The notes beneath the pieces are model-generated. The model made no database searches. It was not told where the DNA came from and saw only the letters and a program-made list of their open reading frames with translations. A stretch of DNA of 18,452 nucleotides from assembly GCA_963169175.1 (NCBI GenBank), contig CAUJFK010000204.1:1-18452 (forward strand), read 5' to 3'. Both the position numbers and the translations under genes were made by a program. Of the stretch, positions 5,982 through 12,910 are shown piece by piece (position 1 is the stretch's first letter; each line of letters starts with the position of its first letter). The DNA comes from Acidobacteriota bacterium. GTDB taxonomy: Bacteria > Acidobacteriota > Blastocatellia > Pyrinomonadales > Pyrinomonadaceae.

Positions 5982-6869
5982 ATGGCTGAATTTCAGAGAA
6001 TTCAAACTGAACTGAAAACTTCTGTAAATATAATTTTAAGAGGCTTGGGGCAGATAATGCTGCAGGAGAATGCGGCGACGGGTTTGCTGTTTTTGGTTGG
6101 GATCTTTTATGGCTCTTTGACGATGGGTTTGGCGGCTATCCTGGCGGTTTGCTGCGGAACTCTTACCGCGATGGTGCTTGGTTATGACCGAACTGAGATC
6201 GAGCAGGGCATTTACGGGTTCAGCGCCGCACTTGTCGGCGGCGCTCTTTTCTTGTATTTCAAGCCGGTTCCCGTTGTTTGGGCGCTGGTGATCGTCGGGT
6301 CGGCAGTCGCCACCATTGTCCAACACTGGTTTATCAAACAGAGAATCCCGGTTTTCACCTTTCCGTTTGTTCTTGTCACGTGGGTGATCTTGTTCGCAGC
6401 CCACCATGCGTATCCGGACATTCTGGCCGTTCCGGGTGTTGGGGGAGCCAATGAAGGCACAGATATTACATTTCCACTTCGCGGCTTTGGCCAGGTTATA
6501 TTCCAGGACAGCGTTCTCGCGGGAAGCCTCTTTTTTATCGCGGTCTTGATCAGCTCTCCAGCGGCGGCGCTTTATGCAATTGCTGCAGCGGTCATAGCCG
6601 GGATGCTTTCGTCTTTATTCGGAATGCCTGAGGTTGAGGTGGGAATGGGATTGTTCAGCTACAATGCGGTCTTGTGCGCCATTGTTTTTGCGGGAAGCAA
6701 ATTGAAAGACAGTTTCTGGGTTTTGATCGCGGTCGTTTTGTCGGTTCTCATCAGCATTTTGATGTTTAGGCATCAATTGACCCAGCTTACGTTCCCGTTT
6801 GTCGCGGCTACTTGTATCACCCTGGCCATAAGGACCGCATCAGGCAAATTCGCGGATACAGCCAAATGA
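5982..6869 (+). CDS. Urea transporter (UT family)
   Basis: This inner-membrane channel for urea has the two-fold internal repeat of the family. LRGLGQ is at residues 19-24 and LRGFGQ at 166-171. FTFPF is at 125-129 and LTFPF at 269-273. GIYGFSAALVG (76-86) is paired with GLFSYNAVLCA (223-233). About ten hydrophobic segments cover the 295 aa, the expected size. ATG 5982 gives MAEFQRIQTELK. ATG 5970 (four codons more, overlapping the DinB remnant's stop) is nearly as likely because AAGG lies 9 nt before it. A start at 5895 would add sequence that merely shadows the DinB frame. No urease genes are in the window. The gene is convergent with nadK, 23 nt away, with no clear terminator between. Confidence 0.9.
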   Translation: MAEFQRIQTELKTSVNIILRGLGQIMLQENAATGLLFLVGIFYGSLTMGLAAILAVCCGTLTAMVLGYDRTEIEQGIYGFSAALVGGALFLYFKPVPVVWALVIVGSAVATIVQHWFIKQRIPVFTFPFVLVTWVILFAAHHAYPDILAVPGVGGANEGTDITFPLRGFGQVIFQDSVLAGSLFFIAVLISSPAAALYAIAAAVIAGMLSSLFGMPEVEVGMGLFSYNAVLCAIVFAGSKLKDSFWVLIAVVLSVLISILMFRHQLTQLTFPFVAATCITLAIRTASGKFADTAK

Positions 6870-6892
6870 CACAAGTAAGCGTCCGGCCTCTG

Positions 6893-7765
6893 TTATCTGC
6901 CCCATTTGAGTTTATTTCGCAGTACGTCAAAGTAATTCCGGTTCGGCGGTTGGACGATGTTGAAGGTCGTGCGGCTTTTGCGGATGATGACGCGGTCGCC
7001 GGCGATCATTGTGTAGCCTATCTGCCCGTCGAGCGTGAGGACAACATTCTCTGCCTCGTTGACCAGTTTCAGTTCGATCTCGGATGAATCGGGGATGACG
7101 ATCGGTCGGTTTGTCAGCGTAAACGGACAGATCGGCGTGACGACGACAGCATTCATCGACGGGTAAATTATCGGCCCGCCCGCCGAAAGGTTATAGGCGG
7201 TTGAACCTGTAGGCGTTGAGACGATCAGGCCGTCCGCACGGAACGAGTTTACGAATTGGCCGTCAAGGTCAACCTCGATCTCGATTATTCGGGCCAAAGC
7301 GGCCTTATTGATCACAACGTCATTGAGAACGCGTCCCTGTGCGATCAGCTCGTCATGACGAAAATGGCCCGCCCGCAGCATTACACGGCTATCGACATCG
7401 TAATCGCCGCCAAGAATGGTTTCCAGGGCCGGAAACATCTCCTCAATGCGGAATTCGGTCAGATAACCGAGGCTCCCATAATTGACGCCGAGCACAAGCA
7501 CCTGCCGATCGCCTATCAGCCGTGCTGTCGAGATCATGGTGCCGTCACCGCCGAGCACAATGATCAGATCGGCATCGAACCGATCGCTTGAGCCGGCCGT
7601 ATGTTCGCTTGATGGGTCGGGTTTGCCGCTCTCGGCGTACGGTTCACCGATTATGGCCACACCACGCGTTTCAAGCCAGTTTGAAAGCTCGCGGGCCGTC
7701 TGCCAGGCTTCCGTGTGATTGGGTTTTACAACGATCCCTACAGTTTTTATTGCCGCATTGGCCAT
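6893..7765 (-). CDS. nadK: NAD kinase
   Basis: This cytosolic enzyme makes NADP+ from NAD+ and ATP (or polyphosphate). The diagnostic GGDGT is at residues 72-76, with LGVNYGSLGYL at 92-102. The NE-like pair is N148-D149 (LNDVVIN, where most homologues have NE). The NAD-binding block DGLIVSTPTGSTAY spans 178-191. At 290 aa it is a normal bacterial length. The segment at residues 41-61 is a low-complexity insertion between the first strand and the GGDGT loop. The start at 7765 has no Shine-Dalgarno but sits just after a perfect palindrome (7773-7787). The gene stands alone, convergent with the urea transporter. Confidence 0.96.
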   Translation of the reverse strand: MANAAIKTVGIVVKPNHTEAWQTARELSNWLETRGVAIIGEPYAESGKPDPSSEHTAGSSDRFDADLIIVLGGDGTMISTARLIGDRQVLVLGVNYGSLGYLTEFRIEEMFPALETILGGDYDVDSRVMLRAGHFRHDELIAQGRVLNDVVINKAALARIIEIEVDLDGQFVNSFRADGLIVSTPTGSTAYNLSAGGPIIYPSMNAVVVTPICPFTLTNRPIVIPDSSEIELKLVNEAENVVLTLDGQIGYTMIAGDRVIIRKSRTTFNIVQPPNRNYFDVLRNKLKWGR

Positions 7766-7772
7766 GTAATGC

Positions 7773-7787
7773 GTTCAATGATTGAAC
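7773..7787. promoter_or_regulatory. Palindrome just upstream of nadK
   Basis: GTTCAAT, one central base, then ATTGAAC: an exact 7-bp inverted repeat ending 8 nt before the nadK start codon. Its position would suit an operator or an RNA hairpin covering the initiation region. No known regulator is assigned. Confidence 0.4.
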
Positions 7788-7830
7788 AATCACCGAAAAA
7801 CTGCAAGCGGCCTTTGCTCTCGTCTTTCAT

Positions 7831-7941
7831 TAGCCGCAAAAAGGCGCAAAATGCTCAGGATGGGAAGCCTTACTTTGAAAGTTAAACCCAAAGAGTAAGC
7901 CAAAAGCCTTTATTTGTGCATCTTGCGTCTATCTGCGGCTA
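7831..7941. repeat. MITE-like inverted repeat in the nadK-ppiD intergenic region
   Basis: The outer arms 7831-7854 (TAGCCGCAAAAAGGCGC...) and 7918-7941 are inverted copies with 20 of 24 positions matching. A nested inner pair, CTTACTTTG and CAAAGAGTAAG, has one bulge. The phrase resembles the common intergenic TAGCCGCAAA/TTTGCGGCTA repeats of many environmental bacteria. No coding capacity. Confidence 0.6.
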
Positions 7942-8117
7942 AATATCTTTCGCTTCTTTGCGGCAACAAATCTTTGGGACAAGCGAGCGATTGGCGCTTT
8001 AACATACACTAAAATGTTGATCGCCGGCAGACGGGCCGAACCGGACGGCATAAGATACGGGTCACCATATCGAGAAAGGCCGCATCAAATGAAAGCGGCA
8101 CAAATTTGGCATTCGCC
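7942..8117. other. Rest of the nadK-ppiD intergenic region
   Basis: It contains another TTTGCGGC fragment similar to the repeat arms (about 7956-7963) and otherwise mixed sequence. No gene, RNA or terminator could be supported. Confidence 0.4.
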
Positions 8118-8155
8118 TTGATTACATTGGTTCTCGATCATATTTTTGTTAGTAT
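8118..8155 (+). promoter_or_regulatory. Candidate promoter of the PpiD-like gene
   Basis: Two overlapping matches exist: TTGATT (8118-8123), 17 nt, TATTTT (8141-8146); and TTGGTT (8127-8132), 17 nt, TAGTAT (8150-8155). Either would leave a 5' leader of about 45-55 nt before the ATG at 8205. Confidence 0.35.
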
Positions 8156-8204
8156 TTCAGTTTGTCCGCCTCAGCAGGTATCTTGATCTTATTGGGAAAT
8201 AGAG

Positions 8205-10196
8205 ATGTTAAAGTTCTTCAATCGTCTTGAAAAGACGCGTAATTTCGTCCTCTTGGCCTTTTCCGTTCTGATGGTCCTCAGCCTGGTGATGTTTTACCAG
8301 CCGAGGGATGCCGCGCTCGGCGCCGGCCTGACGCGGAGCGAGGAGACAGCGGCAAAGGTAGCTGGCCAGTACATAACGGTCGGCGAGGTTGCCCGGCAGA
8401 AGGAAAACTTCAGCCGCAATGGCCGGGGCGGTTCAATACCGTCCCGGACGATCGTAAACTCACTTATAGGAAGCCGTATCGCCCGTGCCGAGGCCGACAG
8501 GCTTGGCCTTCGTGCTTCGGATGCGGAGGTCGCGACCTACATCCGCCAGCAGTATAAACCGGCGGACGGCAAGCCTTTTGACAAGGCCGCCTATGAGGCG
8601 AACGCGATCGAGCAGGAAGGTACCGTATCGGCCTTCGAAGAGCGTATTCGGGACGGCCTGAGTGCCCAAAAGCTGCGGGCGTTCCTTACCTCCGGCATTA
8701 CGGTCTCGGAAGAAGAGCTTCTTGAAGATTTTAAGCGAAAGAACGTGAAGTTCGAACTCTCGTACGTCGCCGTTAACCCGGCGGACCTGGCCCAAGCGAT
8801 CACACCGACCGACCAGGAACTTCACGATTACTTCGACAAGAACAAGGCGGCTTACTACATCAGCTCACCGCAGAAGAAGATCAAGTACATCTTCATCAAC
8901 ACGGCGAAGATCGGTGAAAAGCTGAATATTACCGATGCCGAACTGAAGGCAGAATATGACAAACTGCCCGAAGACAAGAAGATAGCGGGCGTGATGGGCC
9001 AGGAGATCGTGCTTCGTATTCCGGCGCCCGCCCAGGATGCTGATGTGTTCACAAAAGCGAATCAGATCCGCGACCGGCTGGTCAAAGAAAGCCAGTTTGT
9101 GACCGAGACCGAGTTTGCCGATGTTGCAAAGGGCCAATCGGAAAATCCCGTGACGGCGCCGAACGGCGGCCGCCTGAAAGGCCCAGTCCGCGAAAACCCG
9201 AACAATCCGACCGATCCGTACCAGCAGCTTCTGAAAATGAAACCCGGCCAGGTTACAGCCCCGATCGGGTTTGAGGGACGGTATTTTATTCTTCGCCGCG
9301 GTGAGGATGTGCCAAAAACTTTCGAAATGGCAAAGACTGAGCTTGAGGTCAGCCTTCGCAACCGCCGCGCGTACACGGTCGCGGCTGAGCTTGCCCAAAA
9401 GATCGCGGATACCTTAAAGCAGAATAAGGACATTCAAAAGACCGTTGCCGAATTTGCCGCTCAGGCAAACATGAACCCGACCGATATGGCCAAGGAAACC
9501 GGCTATGTCAAACCCGGCGACGACGTACCGAATATCGGTGTCTCGCCGCAGTTTGAAGAAGGCATTGCGACCCTCGAGAATCCTAACGATGTTGGCGACA
9601 AGGTCCCTGTGCAAAATGGCTTTGCCATCCCGCTTTTGGTTGAAAAGAAAGAACCGCGCGATGCGGAATTCGATGAGGTCAAGGCCCAGGTGACCGAGGC
9701 TGTCAAGATGGAAAAGGCACGGGCACAGGTGCCGGAGATAGCAAATCAGATCGCAGCCGGAGCAGCAAATGCTTCGGGCCTGGCCGCGGCAGCGGGAAGC
9801 AAGAACCTAAAGGTGCTAGAAGCAAAGAGCTATTCGCTTGGCTCGCCCCTTGGCACCGGCCCGTCAGCATCATCCAACAAGGAATTGGAGGACGCCCTGT
9901 ATGCAATGAAGGAAGGTGAGGTGACCAAAAAGCCGATCAACATCGGTGATAACTGGTTCATCGTCGGGGTCACAAAACGCCAGGATGCCAATATGGAAGA
10001 ATTCGCAAAGGAACGGGACCGGCTTCGCGATGATATGCTCGATCGGAAACGGGGTGAATTCTTCACTGATTATATGAGCGCGACTCGGCTCAGAATGGAA
10101 TCCGACGGCAGCATCAAAATATACGACGACGCGATCGCCAAGATCGATGCACAGGTTGCCGAACCGGAACTTCCGATCGATCTTCCGACCCAATAA
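8205..10196 (+). CDS. Membrane-anchored peptidyl-prolyl cis-trans isomerase, PpiD/SurA type
   Basis: A predicted periplasmic chaperone-isomerase that helps exported proteins fold. Residues 1-12 are basic, and a single hydrophobic segment at about 14-31 anchors it in the inner membrane (PpiD-like topology). Residues about 45-175 form a SurA-N-like helical region. A parvulin-type domain lies at about 265-375, with GGRLKGPVRE and the QLLKMKPGQVTAPIGFEGRYFI block matching the family's GG-LG and G-S-P pattern. A second, degenerate isomerase-like segment is near residues 530-600 (LEDALYAMKEGEV...WFIVGV). At 663 aa it is close to E. coli PpiD. The ribosome-binding site is weak. A strong hairpin follows the gene. 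Catalytic activity versus a purely chaperone role cannot be told from the sequence. Confidence 0.88.
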   Translation: MLKFFNRLEKTRNFVLLAFSVLMVLSLVMFYQPRDAALGAGLTRSEETAAKVAGQYITVGEVARQKENFSRNGRGGSIPSRTIVNSLIGSRIARAEADRLGLRASDAEVATYIRQQYKPADGKPFDKAAYEANAIEQEGTVSAFEERIRDGLSAQKLRAFLTSGITVSEEELLEDFKRKNVKFELSYVAVNPADLAQAITPTDQELHDYFDKNKAAYYISSPQKKIKYIFINTAKIGEKLNITDAELKAEYDKLPEDKKIAGVMGQEIVLRIPAPAQDADVFTKANQIRDRLVKESQFVTETEFADVAKGQSENPVTAPNGGRLKGPVRENPNNPTDPYQQLLKMKPGQVTAPIGFEGRYFILRRGEDVPKTFEMAKTELEVSLRNRRAYTVAAELAQKIADTLKQNKDIQKTVAEFAAQANMNPTDMAKETGYVKPGDDVPNIGVSPQFEEGIATLENPNDVGDKVPVQNGFAIPLLVEKKEPRDAEFDEVKAQVTEAVKMEKARAQVPEIANQIAAGAANASGLAAAAGSKNLKVLEAKSYSLGSPLGTGPSASSNKELEDALYAMKEGEVTKKPINIGDNWFIVGVTKRQDANMEEFAKERDRLRDDMLDRKRGEFFTDYMSATRLRMESDGSIKIYDDAIAKIDAQVAEPELPIDLPTQ

Positions 10197-10212
10197 CCGG
10201 GACCAGTCAGAC

Positions 10213-10269
10213 GTAAAAGAGCGGCCAGGCCTCATTATCCTTGACAGGAAAGAGGCCGACCGCTTTTAC
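10213..10269. terminator. Bidirectional terminator-like hairpin
   Basis: GTAAAAGAGCGG (10213-10224) pairs with CCGCTTTTAC (10260-10269) around a bulge, and GGCCTC (10228-10233) pairs with GAGGCC (10252-10257). The A-rich left side and T-rich right side would give U-tracts in both directions. This fits its place between the plus-strand ppiD-like gene and the converging 429-aa gene. Confidence 0.7.
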
Positions 10270-10296
10270 TTTTGAACCAACCACACACGGAAAGGC

Positions 10297-11586
10297 TCAC
10301 CATTTATCCCAGCCGGTACCGAGCCCTGTGCTCTGGCCGGGCTTGACCCCGCCGCCTAGCACAGTACCTTTCGGGCCGGGGACCCAGCGGACCTTATTTA
10401 GATCGGCGGCAAGGGTTGGATCTTTGGCTATCATCCGCCCAATCAGTTTTTCGGCCGCTGCATCGACGGCCTTGTCTTTTGCGGTCTTTGCGACGACCTC
10501 GGTCCCGACTGCCCTTGCTCCCGCACGGACCAGGCCTACCCCCGTCGATATGGCCAGGCCTACTTCCGCCACTTCACCCGCCGCCTTTGCTACCTTCAGC
10601 ACCTTTACCGCTCGTTCGGCGCCCTCGCTTGTGTCATCTATGTAATTGGCCAAGAGCTTAGCTGAATTTCGCGTGGCTATCGCGGCAACGACCAGATACG
10701 CCTGCGGGAGGGAGACATTCCCGCCGACGTTCAGTTTCAGTGCCTGCAAAACCATCTTTTGCGGATAGTCCCATATCGAACTGTCAGGAAAGTCAGCACC
10801 GCCGAGAAGGTCTGCAACAAAGGTAACACCCGGAAATGCGTCGTGCCGTATCTTCCACAGCATGTGATGCTGCTCCCGGCCAGATTCGATCTCGCGCAGA
10901 AGTCGGTTGGTTTCTTTCTCAAGCGCCCGCTCGACCGGTCCGCGATAAACTTCGTCATAATACCCGGCCCCAAAGGCTTGGGCGCTGAGGATGGCTTTTC
11001 TATCCAGAAGCCCTGTTTCAGTGGTCAGTGGATCGCCCTTCATACCTACGGAAAGCCATACCTGGAATGTTCGCGGGTCGATAATCCACCTTGACGGTTC
11101 CTGCGGATCGCGAATAAGTTTGGATTCGAACCGCAGCCAGACACCTTGCTTTTCGAGCATGGTTTTGACCTTTGCCATGTATCGCGCTTCGTCGGGGTTA
11201 TCGGTGGTGGGCTTAAAGGCATCAGCGTCGAGGAGTTTGTCCAGATCGAGCTTGACGCGTTTGTCCCAGTCCGATATGGCTATCTGCTGTTCGGCAATTC
11301 GCTCGGCCCGGCGTGCGAGCCTTACGTCTCGGATGACAAGCTGGCCGTTGTAATAGACACCTTCGTAATGCCCGCCGTCGCGGCCTTCAGAAACAATGGA
11401 ACGGCGCATTGCGTCTCGATATTCCTGCTGTATAGCCGGATTAACGACCGCGGCATCCAAAACCATTTGCACCTGCGCGACCTGGGCTTGCGTCATATAC
11501 TTCAAGGCCATCGGCAACGCCTTGCCGATCAACTCCCGTGCATCCGCAGCCTTTAGTGCGATCGCCCTTTTTCGGTTGTTTCCCAT
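10297..11586 (-). CDS. Hypothetical protein, 429 aa, with hydrophobic Ala/Val segment and Gly-rich tail
   Basis: I do not recognise the family. There is no signal peptide. Residues 1-240 are helical and charged, with a run like RRAERIAEQQIAISDWDKR at about 92-110. Residues 293-305 and 325-385 are Ala/Val/Gly-rich and could insert in a membrane or form coiled helices. The C-terminus is Gly-rich and ends GLGTGWDKW. A long soluble part, a hydrophobic alpha-helical part and a short distinct tail are seen in some secreted effectors, but nothing here proves that. The start at 11586 has a GGAGG only at 16 nt, which is unusually far. The gene lies 96 nt after the VOC gene on the same strand and could be the third gene of that operon. 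Codon use looks like the surroundings, with no reading-frame damage. Confidence 0.8.
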   Translation of the reverse strand: MGNNRKRAIALKAADARELIGKALPMALKYMTQAQVAQVQMVLDAAVVNPAIQQEYRDAMRRSIVSEGRDGGHYEGVYYNGQLVIRDVRLARRAERIAEQQIAISDWDKRVKLDLDKLLDADAFKPTTDNPDEARYMAKVKTMLEKQGVWLRFESKLIRDPQEPSRWIIDPRTFQVWLSVGMKGDPLTTETGLLDRKAILSAQAFGAGYYDEVYRGPVERALEKETNRLLREIESGREQHHMLWKIRHDAFPGVTFVADLLGGADFPDSSIWDYPQKMVLQALKLNVGGNVSLPQAYLVVAAIATRNSAKLLANYIDDTSEGAERAVKVLKVAKAAGEVAEVGLAISTGVGLVRAGARAVGTEVVAKTAKDKAVDAAAEKLIGRMIAKDPTLAADLNKVRWVPGPKGTVLGGGVKPGQSTGLGTGWDKW

Positions 11587-11682
11587 GTGTAAATGTGTAG
11601 GACCTCCGCCTTAGCGCGCGAGAACCAGCATATGAAGGAACGGCTTCGGAAGCAACTTTTTGCCGACGTTTTCTTAAGTACC

Positions 11683-12108
11683 TCAGCCCGGATACACCGT
11701 GCCCGCTTCGGCAAAGCAGAGCGGATTGCCCCATTTGTCCGCGGAATAGAACGACCGTTCGCCCCAGGGTTTAACGCCGATAGCTCCTGCCGGCGTCCCA
11801 TGGATGCTCTCGGCTGACAGGCAGCCAAGCCGTTCGCCCCGTGCAAAGATCGCATCCAGATCATCGACCGTAAAATATAGGGCCTTTGCCGCCGGATGTG
11901 GTGTGCCCGCCGCCGAAACGTCAACCACCTGCAGCGTCACCGGCCCGCAAGTGAAATAAACCCGCGAACCAGCCTGCCTCCGTCCTTCAAGCCCAAGCAG
12001 TTCGCCGTAAAACGCGGCTGCGTCATCCAGATCGCCGGTTTCTATATTAAGCTTGAAAAACTGTGGCACGTCCGGTCGAGCTCCGTCATCTTTAGTATTT
12101 TCCGCCAT
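11683..12108 (-). CDS. Glyoxalase/VOC (vicinal oxygen chelate) family protein
   Basis: A small (141 aa) two-module VOC-fold protein; the family includes metal-dependent lyases, dioxygenases and drug-binding resistance proteins, and the substrate here is unknown. Evidence is FFKLNIETGDLDDAAAFYGELLGL at the N-terminus, the mid-domain ALYFTVDDLDAIFAR at residues 76-90, and the terminal block KPWGERSFYSADKWGNPL at about 113-130, which is typical of single-domain glyoxalase-like proteins. The start at 12108 has AAAGGAG eight nt upstream, overlapping the stop of the arsR-like gene, so the two are translationally linked. Partnership with an ArsR-type repressor suggests inducible detoxification or antibiotic/electrophile handling; that role is inference. 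Confidence 0.9.
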   Translation of the reverse strand: MAENTKDDGARPDVPQFFKLNIETGDLDDAAAFYGELLGLEGRRQAGSRVYFTCGPVTLQVVDVSAAGTPHPAAKALYFTVDDLDAIFARGERLGCLSAESIHGTPAGAIGVKPWGERSFYSADKWGNPLCFAEAGTVYPG

Positions 12109-12122
12109 TTTATTTTCTCCTT

Positions 12123-12425
12123 TCAGCCCGTGGGCTTTGCAAACCAGTCAAGCCAGTCGCAGAGCACCTCAAGCCGGTGTTTTTCGATCGTGTAGATCTG
12201 ATTCCGCCCGTCACGCTTGCACCTGATCAACCGCGCCGCCTCAAGCACCCGAAGATGCCGCGTCGTCGTCGGCCAACTATGCTTGAACATCTGAGCTATC
12301 TTCCCCGCCGACATCGACCCGCCCTCAAAGTTGATCGTCATCAATATCCGCCGCCGCACCGGATGAGCCAACGCCGTGAAAACAGCTTCATATGCGTCAA
12401 TATCCGACCGGCCGTGTTGAGGCAT
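12123..12425 (-). CDS. ArsR-family winged-helix transcriptional regulator
   Basis: This 100-aa DNA-binding regulator begins with the family signature ALAHPVRRRIL (residues 18-28), followed by a winged helix (SMSAGKIAQMFKHSWPTTTRH at about 37-57, wing around CKRDGRNQIYTI at 69-80). The metal-binding ELCVCDL motif of true arsenic sensors is absent, so it belongs to the broader non-metal group often paired with VOC or SRPBCC genes. Its promoter holds a perfect inverted repeat between -35 and -10 (12430-12453), so autorepression is likely. The predicted transcription start coincides with the ATG, and no Shine-Dalgarno is present, so the message may be leaderless. It is the first gene of a two- or three-gene operon. 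Confidence 0.92.
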   Translation of the reverse strand: MPQHGRSDIDAYEAVFTALAHPVRRRILMTINFEGGSMSAGKIAQMFKHSWPTTTRHLRVLEAARLIRCKRDGRNQIYTIEKHRLEVLCDWLDWFAKPTG

Positions 12426-12429
12426 ATTT

Positions 12430-12453
12430 ATATTTAGCCTAAATGCTAAATAT
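12430..12453 (-). promoter_or_regulatory. ArsR-type operator overlapping the arsR/VOC promoter
   Basis: A perfect 9-bp inverted repeat, ATATTTAGC, 6-nt spacer, GCTAAATAT. On the minus strand it lies between a -35 TTGACG (12460-12455) and a -10 TAAATA (12436-12431), 18 nt apart. A dimer bound here would block RNA polymerase. The start point would fall at or next to the ATG at 12425. Confidence 0.75.
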
Positions 12454-12864
12454 TCGTCAATTGTATTTTTGTCCGCGATGCTTTAGGCCGCCTTATTAAC
12501 AACATGGACAATTGTCAGATTTTCAAAGTTCGTTCGGATCCATCTGAGGATTTTATTTTGTGAGTTTCGTTCCCGGATTCGTGCCTTTCATGGTGGCTAA
12601 GCCTCGGGTCGCGATCATACTACAGGTGATGCCGGTAGCTGAAGGCCAAGTGCGGCGACAACTTTTGCGATAGTCGCAAAGAGGATTTAACCGCTTGCCA
12701 GGAATCTTTTCATAGATCGATTGAAAGCGATCCTAGACAAGTTGACAAGAATCGATTGCGCCCCCTCGCCAGAAAGTGCGAAAATCAAGAGCGCTTAAAC
12801 ATTATCGACCGCGCTGTTGTTCGATGAATTCGAGAACTTCAATCGCCTTTGAAAAGGATTCTTT
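12454..12864. other. Intergenic region between arsR-like and GH31 genes
   Basis: No gene is supported. It contains a perfect palindrome TTTGCGA-TAG-TCGCAAA (12664-12680) and a phrase GATTCGTGCCTTTCATGG (about 12568-12586) resembling widespread environmental intergenic repeats. No terminator or RNA was recognised. Confidence 0.45.
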
Positions 12865-12898
12865 TATACTTGCCATAGTTATGTTCCTTGAATTCAAG
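12865..12898 (+). promoter_or_regulatory. Possible GH31 promoter -10 and palindrome
   Basis: TATACT (12865-12870) is a good -10 candidate, but no matching -35 lies 16-18 nt upstream. A 12-bp perfect palindrome CTTGAATTCAAG (12887-12898) sits between it and the start codon and could be an operator. It does not match the LacI-type sites found at 16743-16765. Confidence 0.3.
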
Positions 12899-12910
12899 TC
12901 CATTTAGATA

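Noticed and set aside
10416..11614. Several plus-strand open frames over the 429-aa gene and VOC region
   Set aside because: They lack start sites and motifs and mirror the codon pattern of the minus-strand genes.
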